Source of the DNA: Thereva unica
Lineage: Eukaryota; Arthropoda; Insecta; Diptera; Therevidae
Reading direction: 5' to 3'
DNA length: 64,000 bases
Assembly (NCBI GenBank): GCA_949987705.1
Contig: OX465281.1
Location: 258,760,542-258,824,541, forward strand
Shown: piece after piece, positions 56,253-64,000 of the stretch
Position numbering within the stretch: the stretch's first letter is position 1
Layout: every line of letters begins with the position of its first letter
Translations under genes and position numbers: made by a program
Notes under the pieces: model-generated
Seen by the model: the letters and a program-made list of their open reading frames with translations, nothing else
Databases searched by the model: none
What the model was told of the DNA's origin: nothing

Positions 56253-57037
56253 TACCTTTTCAACTTCAAATTGGGACTAAACATTTTCAAATTAGGAATA
56301 AACAATTTCAAATTGAGACTAAACAATTTCAGATTGGGAACAAACAATTTCAAATTGGAACCAAACAATTTGAAGTAATAAATGAACTACTATAAGTAAA
56401 GTATTAATTATTTTTATTAAGTTTGGAATAAATATGAACACAGATAACAATATAAAAACATTATTTGAAAACGAGCATCCATCATATTTAATGCATCGGG
56501 TATGAACCTTTGAACGATGGGCGATATAGTTTGGGCAGTTCACATCTGTTTGATTTCTTATATCATTAATTAAGATGGTTTGTAACCATTGTAAACGATA
56601 TTTGGCTTGAGTCATATTAGCCCTGTCTTAACCGATTAACAGTATGTGGCATTTGTATTGCTAATTCTCTTTTAACGTTAGCTTGACTAAGCGTGGTCGA
56701 TAGCATTAAACATTAGACTATAGGGTTCAAGTCTAAGTAATCTATGACCAACAAATTCATTTTCCTGAAACACTTCTTCGATAGGCATGAGAAGGTATGA
56801 CAAGGCGCATTATCAATAACTAATACAACATTTGTCTGATACATTGAGCATTTCTTTGGCAATGGCTAACAAAGTCCTTGACCTCTAGCTTCTTAAAAGC
56901 ACTCTTCCTAATTTCCCATAACCCATAAGTCTCAATTTGTAATTCTTTAGTCCCAATTTGAAATTGTTTAGTCCCAATTTAAATTTGTTTAGTCCCAATT
57001 TGAATTTGTTTAGTGCCAATTTGAAGTTGATAAAGTA
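56253..57037. mobile_element. Tc1/mariner-like element with iterated 21-bp terminal repeats
   Basis: Left end TACCTTTTCAACTTC followed by five head-to-tail units of about 21 bp (AAATTGGGACTAAACAATTTC type) to about 56370. The right end has four units in inverted orientation (56943-57025) closing with GAAGTTGATAAAGTA. TA dinucleotides flank both ends (56251-56252 and 57038-57039). Inside, on the minus strand around 56820-56680, a broken transposase is readable: SYLLMPIEEVFQENEFVGHR and LLRLEPYSLMFNAIDHAWS-like text, the region near the last catalytic residues of IS630/Tc1-type DDE transposases. It is an internally deleted, dead copy. Confidence 0.75.
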
Positions 57038-57178
57038 TAGTTGCAATGTAAACCCCCTGCTATATATTCTTTATTCAAAAAGTGGGGAAAGAAATGTTAT
57101 AGGAGAAGGAAACAGCGTCAAATTCGGCGCCAAAGTGATTGATGGAGACTTGCAGCATTTCGTTATTAATGGTATTCA

Positions 57179-57439
57179 TCAAGTGCCGCTCTTCCACAGA
57201 AATTGTCTTTCGAAAATGGGTATATTTTTTATGGGCGATTGGTGCAATTCTGGTGACAAGCTTTTGAAATCACTTGCTGTAATCTGTAAAAAGTTAAGCC
57301 TTTGCATTGGATCTTCAATCATCAGCTCAGCCATTACTTCAGACTTATTCCTGCTTAATATCCGATTTTTCATCGCGACAGGTTTTCGTTTTTTATTCAA
57401 AATTTCTTTCCGGCCACTTATTTTTTTGGATGGTCTCAT
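57179..57439 (-). CDS. Hypothetical basic 86-residue ORF
   Basis: ATG frame of 261 nt. It starts with a basic stretch (RPSKKISGRKEILNKKRKPV) and continues AELMIEDPMQRLNFLQITAS. A TATA-like TATTTATAAAAACA lies 20-30 bp upstream on the minus strand, and an AATAAA lies near 57070. It sits directly beside the iterated-repeat transposon. I recognise no family. It could be a transposon passenger or a short gene. Confidence 0.3.
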   Translation of the reverse strand: MRPSKKISGRKEILNKKRKPVAMKNRILSRNKSEVMAELMIEDPMQRLNFLQITASDFKSLSPELHQSPIKNIPIFERQFLWKSGT

Positions 57440-57479
57440 TATAAATTCTGTGTTTTTATAAATAAAGCAAGAAACGCGT

Positions 57480-57830
57480 ATTCCTACCTGTTGCGCATAT
57501 GGAGATCAGCGGAGATCTCAATCGAATTGCGGCTGATCAATACTAATGTTGAACGCTGGCAAAATAGAATTAGAAATGAAGAACTATGGCGGCGTGACGT
57601 AATCCAGCGAAGGAAACGGAATTTGATTGGACACAGCGAAAACGAGAATCTAAGCAAACAGGATTTCCAGGTCACTAGAATCAGCAAGCTAAGTTGATAG
57701 ACCTAAAACCACGTGGAGGAGAATCTTATTAACAGAGGCCGCAACAACTCGGAGATCCTAGACAGAGCAGAGAACTGTCGCATAAACAGAGCCCGTTGGA
57801 GTACAACACTGTCCAATGTGATATTAAAGA
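57480..57830 (+). pseudogene. RTE-like C-terminal fragment
   Basis: It repeats the tail of 12840-13280: TGTTGCGCATATGGAGATCA, then NEELWRRDVIQRRKRNLIGH and finally HINRARW-like text with stops. It is the most complete of the three tails in frame, yet still lacks everything 5'. Confidence 0.75.
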
Positions 57831-58029
57831 AATATAAGAGGCGTGCGCGATAAGGGGCTATATTCACAGGGAATTAGCTGAGCGGGGTAATCTGGTTTTG
57901 CGGGGGTATGAGGTTGTTGTGGAGAACGTTTCTCTCAGTAGAGCAATCGCTATAATTGTAACGATAGAATTTTGTCAGAGCTGTCACATTCGTACGGTCA
58001 AGACTTGATGTTGGAAGAACGACGTCATT

Positions 58030-58310
58030 TTATCTACCACGCCAAGGCGATTTTCGAAGCCCCACTTCAAATAAGGGAGTTGTATTCGAGAAGAGGCCGA
58101 CTGTATGATTTGTATATTCTAGCATATTATAGGTGACTGGACACCCCTTAAGAAATCCCAAGCACTGAGATACTCGTTTGACGGTTTGAAATAACTCGTT
58201 ATCCCATCGCAGATCTTTGGCTAGGCTCTCGTCAAAAATTTTAAGGGATGGTTCAGTCAATAATTTTACACCACCAAGTACACGGAAAGATACAAAGCCT
58301 GGCGTACGTT
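58030..58310 (-). pseudogene. Jockey-like RT thumb fragment, minus strand
   Basis: DESLAKDLRWDNELFQTVKR followed by VSQCLGFLKGC parallels the plus-strand copy at 35470-35570 (LAKDLRWNDHI, SQCLGFLRRC). It is the same element family in the opposite direction. Confidence 0.7.
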
Positions 58311-58542
58311 TATCTTGCATTAGCGAAGATGTAAGAGTAAAGCAAAGTACCGTCAACAGCGAAGTTGTGAAGTGGATAGGGTGGGGCAGGGAGTTGGTAT
58401 TTTACGAACTTTAGAAAAGGCCGATTGAAAAACAGCGGGCTGAGATTTGACCCCATCGATTTAATTCTTCAGAACTGAGTCAATACAAATATCTTGTAAC
58501 TTAGCTAAGAGAGTAAAATTGTCCAGTATTCCAATGTAAATA

Positions 58543-58661
58543 GGGCGCTTTCAGTAATGCAGGATGCGTGCGCAATTGACTTATTCAGTCATTGAAAGCT
58601 TCACACTTTCAATTGCTGAATAAGTCATTTGCTCACGCATCCTGCATTACTGAAAGCGCCC
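58543..58661. mobile_element. Near-perfect hairpin of 119 bp
   Basis: GGGCGCTTTCAGTAATGCAG at the left is mirrored exactly by CTGCATTACTGAAAGCGCCC at the right. Arms of about 53-57 bp pair with few mismatches down to a roughly 8-nt loop near 58602-58608. ATA on the left and ATAG on the right may be a target duplication. A snap-back MITE is more likely than a microRNA gene, because pairing extends to the very ends. Confidence 0.8.
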
Positions 58662-59460
58662 ATAGTTCTCATTAATCGCACAGTTTGGAATTGTTTTAAT
58701 CTTGGAACGGTTGTTACCATGAATAATACCAGGTTTTGGCATAGAATATGCACATTTAATAACCCAAGACGTGTTATATAAATATTCAAATAGGAATGAT
58801 GAGTCTCCAGGCGAGTTAGTGTACTTACTGACCAAGTAACTCTAAAACATATTTACGGCGCTTCATAAGGTAATGTAGAGTTGAAATTGTACTGAAAATA
58901 TTTTAATTCATTTATAAAGTTCAAGACATTAGTTCAAATAAAACTACAATTCAATTTAATTCACTTTGTCAGCTTCTGCTTGTCTAATATCGAACTTATA
59001 TCCTTTTGTTTACTTTACTCTTGTAAATTTGTCTTAAAATATATTTTTTCTGTTACTGATAAATTAATAAATAAATACTGCGCATTCTAACAATTGAAAA
59101 TAAATGTTTTTGTATTTGCCTTTTTCTTAAATATAATTTTGGTCTTATCTCGCTTATTACAATAATTGTGAATACAAAAAAAACCCATAACAGAGAGTAA
59201 TCGAACTACTAACTGTATATTAAATAAACTGATTATTCAAACCGTACCCCCAAGAAAAACATAGCATCTAAGAACATAAAAAACAGTAATATTATATACA
59301 TACTAGGCCCATTCTTCTTCAGAAAAATTCTACAAATCTTGTACATCTACTTCCGTATTTATTGAGTGTTTATAACTTTATGTTATCACTCGTGGTAATG
59401 ATGTATTGAATAGTTAAAAAATAACGTGAGAGAAAAAAACCTTTGCAGAAAGATTTGACA
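58662..59460. other. AT-rich gap before the NYN gene
   Basis: Contains the probable 3' UTR of the NYN gene, with minus-strand AATAAA at about 59358-59363, roughly 100 bp after the stop. Otherwise featureless. Confidence 0.5.
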
Positions 59461-62400
59461 CTAAATACGATTGAGTATAACGTTTAATGAAGGACCAAGT
59501 CTACCATAAGGATCTTTTGGGAGGATAAAAACATCATTACACCATGTATAGCCAATAACACGATTCTCAATGATGTTTTTAAATGCTGGACTTTCCTTTA
59601 ATAAGTCACGATAATTGTCATTTGAAATTACAGCAGCGTCAAACTCAACTGCCAATTGTAAAATGAATCTGAAAATAATCTAAAGGGTTAAGATTTCCAA
59701 TAGAATAAAATCTTTCTTACCTATCATCATAGCTCGTTGAAGTTAATCCAGGTAAATTCTTACATGGGGTAAAAACAATTTTTCCGGCTCTGTGAAGTTC
59801 CAGAAGTTTCTTTGGATCTGTTGATTTCCCCGGATTAGTGCGATTGAGAGGAAGAACTGCTTTAACTTCATGTCCCATTCTTTCAAAATAAGTTAAGCTT
59901 ATTTCAAGCCCTTTTACGGAAAACTCCTTCTTAAGAGAATGGCTAAAAACAAGAATAAAAGTTAGATACATATATGTATTAACCCGCTAAATACCTTAGA
60001 GGAAAAAATTAAATAAAGCTCAGCTAAGTTTAATCTAAGCGTAAACGACACAAAAACACACTGGTAGTACAAAGGATGATCACTAAGTTGGTGTTCCCAC
60101 ATAAAAAAATTGTGTTAGATAACCGGAACTTATGCTTCGCAAGATGTCTTCAAAACCAGCTGATTGAAGTGACCTTCTGGCATGTGATGTGATGGGTAGG
60201 AAGGTGCACCAGGATCCTTATTCTCTATTACAATATTTTAATTTTTTATAGAAACTGACAAAACGGTATTCTCTATTACAATATAGGCATTCAACGATAT
60301 TTGAAAATGTAACAATATTGTCAAATTTTTATTCGAAAGCTGTTGTGTTGTCGGATCGGATTTAACAATACTGTAATAGAAAATAGGGCCCCAGCACGGA
60401 CAAACTTTTGACCTAGACGTTAATGGAAGGAGTTGATGACGCTTAAAAAGCAGGGCATGTCCCTATTATACATGGTTTGCGCGTAGCTGACTACATCATT
60501 GTAAGCAAACACTTAACTATGTTCCTCTTATAGTTAAATTGTAGAGACCTGGCAATGGCGAATATGGAAATTAGAAGAGGACAGAAAGAGGCCCACTAAT
60601 ATGCAAGGAGTTCAAGGAGATCGTGGAGCACTCTAACAAGAGTGCAAAAATGATTCATACCCACATAAAAAAATTGTGTTAGATAACCGGAACTTATGCT
60701 TCGCAAGATGTCTTCAAAACCAGCTGATTGAAGTGACCTTCTGGCATGTGATGTGATGGGTAGGAAGGTGCACCAGGATCCTTATTCTCTATTACAATAT
60801 TTTAATTTTTTATAGAAACTGACAAAACGGTATTCTCTATTACAATATAGGCATTCAACGATATTTGAAAATGTAACAATATTGTCAAATTTTTATTCGA
60901 AAGCTGTTGTGTTGTCGGATCGGATTTAACAATACTGTAATAGAAAATAGGGCCCCAGCACGGACAAACTTTTGACCTAGACGTTAATGGAAGGAGTTGA
61001 TGACGCTTAAAAAGCAGGGCATGTCCCTATTATACATGGTTTGCGCGTAGCTGACTACATCATTGTAAGCAAACACTTAACTATGTTCCTCTTATAGTTA
61101 AATTGTAGAGACCTGGCAATGGCGAATATGGAAATTAGAAGAGGACAGAAAGAGGCCCACTAATATGCAAGGAGTTCAAGGAGATCGTGGAGCACTCTAA
61201 CAAGAGTGCAAAAATGATTCAGTTTAATTCTTCAATTTATTATATGTGTTAGTGTGTGTGATCGTGCAAAACGGTATAACCATTAATTAATTTAAAATTA
61301 AAAATTACATACGCAAAGGCAACGTTACTGGCATCTATAATTATCATCCTTTTTCCTGGGTTTAGTTGTTTTTTTGTAGGATTGTACGTATTACTACTAT
61401 ACTGTTCGTTCGGTTTCTTTTGGCTACCCATTAAAACTTCTGATCCTTCTCTTGGCAAAGGCGTAGAACCAAAAACATGACTAAGGTTGCTAAGACTACT
61501 TTGTGTTTTTTCAGCTGAATCTCTATCATTCTGAAAAATACAAGAGTAAAAAATGAAAATTATCATACATATATAATATCTATAACTTACGATTTCACTT
61601 CTGGTAAGCGAAATAAACTGAGGAGCTTCTGAGATGAAAGTACGCTTCATTGGACTAAATTTGTCTAAATCGATTTCTTCACTTAGAAAAACAACAGAAT
61701 CGTCAGCTGACTTTCGTTTTCTTTTTCGTTGTCTTCGAGATCGTTTAGACTTATCCGTTTTCACTTCATTGTATAATGGCACTAGAGATCCGCCTAAGCC
61801 AGATTTGTGGTCTTCATAAAAATTCTGGTTTTCCTTATTTTCTAAAGGATAACTTGAAGTTCCTTGTGTTGATTTACTTTTCTTCGATATGGGTGAATTT
61901 ATAATGGAACCTAAATCTGAGTCTGCCCATAAAGCACATACTTGATCATCTTCTATCACTATTTCCACCTCATCACTTGAAGTATCTGATATCTGTGATT
62001 TCGCGTCAAATATTTTATCCCCTGTTTCCGCAGTTCCAAAGTTATCCAATGGAATATCAGGAATTTGAGCAACATCTGGCTTATTTTCATTTATTTTCTT
62101 TTCACTTGACTCACATCCCAAACATTGGCCATAATTATATTCACAATTTGATTTTTCTGAATCTTCATCAGTTTTCACCAAAACATTATTACCAGGGTTT
62201 TCATCATCAATTATAATTACAGAAAGGTGTTTTTCAACCAATATGCAGTCATCATCTTGAGTAGATCCATCATCTGACGGGCAACGTTGGCTTGTTCTTT
62301 CTTCCGACTCCAAATCTACTATTTTATCCGAAAAGTGAGCTATTGTAGATTTATATTTAAACTTTTTTCTCCTACATGCATTTTTCTTCTTTTTAACTAA

Positions 62401-62549
62401 TTCATAACGTCTAACCTATATTTTGCGAAAGAAGAACAAATTATTGAGTTAATGAATTGAGCCCATAAGATAAAAAATACCTTTTGATCTTTTGGTAGTG
62501 AATTTGTCGAAGGTTGCTCAGAATGACCCTCACCATCTTCAGAAACCAG
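59461..62549 (-). CDS. NYN (Zc3h12a-like) domain ribonuclease, 5' end unresolved
   Basis: Minus-strand exons in order: 62481-62549, 61591-62415, 61313-61530, 59721-59942, 59461-59668. They sum to 1542 nt (513 residues plus stop) with every junction in frame. The N-terminal 300 residues are polar, with Lys/Arg clusters (KKKKNACRRKKFKYK, RSRRQRKRKRKS) that suggest nuclear localisation, and with acidic Ser-rich stretches. The C-terminal about 160 residues are the NYN domain of the N4BP1/KHNYN/Regnase group: RMIIIDASNVAFAHSLKKEF, GLEISLTYFERMGHEVKAVL, SYDDRFILQLAVEFDAAVIS, NDNYRDLL and the closing PKDPYGRLGPSLNVIL. The acidic residues expected to bind the metal (in DASN, DDR and NDNYRD) are present. 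Such proteins cleave RNA. No CCCH finger is visible after the domain. No in-frame ATG exists in the first listed exon, so at least one more 5' exon is needed. A possible one starts with the ATG at 62754 (MANSFHRENLYQ), but its splicing is weak. Confidence 0.85.
59943..61312. repeat. NYN-gene intron with a 564-bp tandem duplication
   Basis: Unit 1 is about 60096-60659 and unit 2 about 60660-61221, identical by eye over almost all of the length. Each unit starts with a jockey-like tail CCCACATAAAAAAATTGTG and ends with AAGAGTGCAAAAATGATTC. Each contains a MITE-like piece with imperfect inverted ends (CCTTATTCTCTATTACAATA, and TGTAATAGAAAATAGGGCC on the right; 60218-60392 and its copy). The full tail of the non-LTR family (CTGGTAGTACAAAGGATGAT) is found only before unit 1. 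Confidence 0.85.
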
Positions 62550-63624
62550 CTTTTGAAGATGAATTTTTAATTTTTATTAAATAAATAAAAATAAAGCTTA
62601 CTTCTTAATAAAAAATTATATTAAGCGAATTTCAACGCTTTACTTAAATGTTTCCACGATGAAAATTCAAAGTGAATGAATCTTAATAAGAATAATTTGT
62701 TATATGTATTAGTAGACTGGTAAAGGTTTTCTCTATGAAATGAATTTGCCATAGTTCTAAAAATGAGCTACGTTTTCTGTAACTTTGTGGCCCTGCCACA
62801 GAGCTTGTGCATCCACATGGGGTCTACAACCGTAAGCCATGTATTGGATATATATCACCGTTATAAAGCCCATGGTAACTTGCGTTGCGGGGCTTCAGTG
62901 TCGTGGCACAGAGCAGCGGTTAAAAATTTTATAATTAAATTAAGCAAAACTCAAAGAATGAACTACCTTTCGGTCTTGGGGGTTCTCAATCAAGTTAGGG
63001 GTCGTCCATTAATTACATGAGGCGTTTAGGGGGGGGAGGGGGTCGAGCCGAATCTTACCAAATCTCACGTGGGGGAGAAGGCGGTCTCGGCAAATATCAC
63101 GTAATTATTTTGTTTTAAAGAAACAGTATAAAATTGCGAGAAAATTGGGTTAAATTAAGTAAAACATGTTTCTCCACTAAAGACCCCCATTCACTTAAAG
63201 CCTGTCAGACCAGGTCGGCCGGCACGACTAAGCTTGACTCAGTCTAAATGAGGGATCATACTTCAGGTATCCGCCTAACGAACTGTGCCATGCGGGTGAA
63301 GTCATGATTCTCTACAGCCACGCAAGCAAAAACGACAAGGCAAATAACTAAAATAAACTTGCTTAAATAAAATAACTGTTGATCAAAAATAATTTTATTT
63401 CATAATAAATTTAGCAAATAAGAATAAGCATGTGATGTACATTTTTCTCGTAAAAATTACATTAAAATTCTTCAAATTATTATATAGATCACAATTAAAT
63501 ATCTTTTTTTGACTATTTTTATCCAAACATTCTAAAGAAACTGTTGGAACAATCAATTGTCTATTAATATATGAACATTGTGCATTCAATAACATCTTCC
63601 GTCATAAAGCACACCAATGTGTAA
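62550..63624. other. Intergenic DNA with retroelement and MITE scraps
   Basis: 62740-62990 (+) carries R1-type RT words (AAVKNFIIKLSKTQRMNYLS). 62995-63115 is a widespread insect-type inverted repeat (GGTCGTCCATTAATTACATG and ATATCACGTAATTA at its two ends, G-rich middle). 63390-63624 is probably the 3' UTR of the right-edge gene, with a minus-strand AATAAA near 63390. The 67-codon minus frame at 63395-63595 lies within that UTR. Confidence 0.5.
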
Positions 63625-64000
63625 TTATTTCCTTAATTCGTTTATTTCCCGCTTTATATTGTTACGCGCTTTTTCTTCAAATCTTGATTGAAAGTCTTGT
63701 GTGGAGTATATTGTTGGAATTCTAAGGAAAGTTACAAGAATCTAAAAATAAATGAACATTAATACAAAACTCGCTTTTGAATATATATGGAAGAAATTCA
63801 TTTGAAATCGAATTAAGTACTTTTAGCCTCATTTGGTTATAATTGGCATCATCTAGGTGAGAATATTCCTGTCGCAGCAAGTTCGTATATTTTTTGTATT
63901 CTTCTGGATTGGATCTGAAAAAAGATTATTTTCGATAGCTCTTAATTTAAAAAAGGAACAAATGGTCTTAGACGTAACTTGTACTTGCTGCAAACTAAAA
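63625..64000 (-). CDS. 3' end of an HD-superfamily hydrolase-like gene (partial)
   Basis: Two minus-strand exons are visible, 63821-63914 and 63625-63741, joined in frame through a 79-bp intron (GTACTT...TTTTAG). The gene continues beyond the right edge; another exon may end at a GTACAA donor near 63985, but this is uncertain. The 70 visible residues read SNPEEYKKYTNLLRQEYSHL, then RLKILVTFLRIPTIYSTQDF and FEEKARNNIKREINELRK. The pattern Y..Y...R.EYSH...(Y/F)...R..IL..FL..P.IY.T..F....E..AR.N...E is that of the C-terminal tail of predicted metal-dependent HD hydrolases (COG4339 type), which are common in bacteria and present in some eukaryotes. The catalytic HD motif would be outside the window, so the function is tentative. 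Confidence 0.6.

Noticed and set aside
56690..56760. GGTTCAAGTC word resembling a tRNA B box
   Set aside because: No matching A box at proper spacing and no acceptor-stem pairing could be made; it falls inside the dead transposon.
61634..62216. Plus-strand frames opposite the NYN-gene large exon
   Set aside because: They mirror the low-complexity coding strand and lack any motif.
63395..63595. Minus-strand frame considered as a 5' exon of the NYN gene
   Set aside because: It starts 30 bp after the stop of the right-edge gene, ends without a donor site and is followed by a poly(A) signal for that gene; 3' UTR is the simpler reading.
1..64000. CRISPR arrays, bacterial operons, rRNA or organellar insertions
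   Set aside because: The tandem repeats seen are transposon ends or local duplications without regular spacers; introns, poly(A) signals and gene families are all nuclear and animal. No rRNA-like or mitochondrial stretch was recognised.

Overview
The window is eukaryotic nuclear DNA from a fly (Diptera, probably Brachycera). It is AT-rich and has short GT-AG introns of about 50-170 bp. The gene content is insect (yellow family, Not11, HSPC300, mRpS22, l(2)tid, a one-domain peritrophin cuticle protein), set in a large intergenic background of decayed transposons. From memory, yellow-d/d2, l(2)tid, Not11 and HSPC300 all lie near the tip of Drosophila 2R (59F-60B), so this looks like a conserved Muller C segment. 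No genus is claimed.

Layout. 1-4386: repeat-rich DNA upstream of a yellow-family gene (4387-5981, +). 5982-15280: dead retrotransposons (gypsy-like on both strands, an RTE-like non-LTR element, a jockey-like tail) and a large fold-back element. 15281-21452 up to 25254 is a compact housekeeping cluster: CNOT11 (+, 7 exons), HSPC300 (-, 2 exons), mRpS22 (+, 3 exons; divergent from HSPC300, 177 bp between start codons) and l(2)tid (-; two alternative C-termini; a non-LTR fragment sits in one intron). 25255-34583: R1/RTE debris, a hAT element, a MITE built of subrepeats, and two small hypothetical ORFs. 34584-37834: two putative exons, possibly of one single-pass membrane protein whose tail carries LPTYDEVV. 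37835-54221: mostly mobile DNA, with a tandem A-B-A-B array (LTR-like segment plus internal sequence), a hAT copy inserted at the first A/B boundary with a perfect 8-bp target duplication, other inverted-repeat elements, a dead mariner and more non-LTR pieces. 54222-55241: a CPAP1-type chitin-binding protein (+, 3 exons). 55242-59460: a Tc1/mariner-like element with iterated 21-bp terminal repeats, a perfect hairpin and retroelement 3' ends. 59461-62549: a NYN-domain ribonuclease gene (-, 5 visible exons, 5' end unresolved) carrying a 564-bp tandem duplication in an intron. 63625-64000: the 3' end of another minus-strand gene that runs off the right edge.

All exon joins were made by hand from splice-site fit, reading-frame continuity and protein-family similarity. 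For the seven main genes the summed exon lengths are exact multiples of three. No unambiguous new system was found. The best leads are the membrane-anchored versus soluble l(2)tid isoforms, the unresolved 34.6-37.8 kb membrane-protein gene, the NYN ribonuclease locus, and several well-bounded transposons that may be undescribed families.
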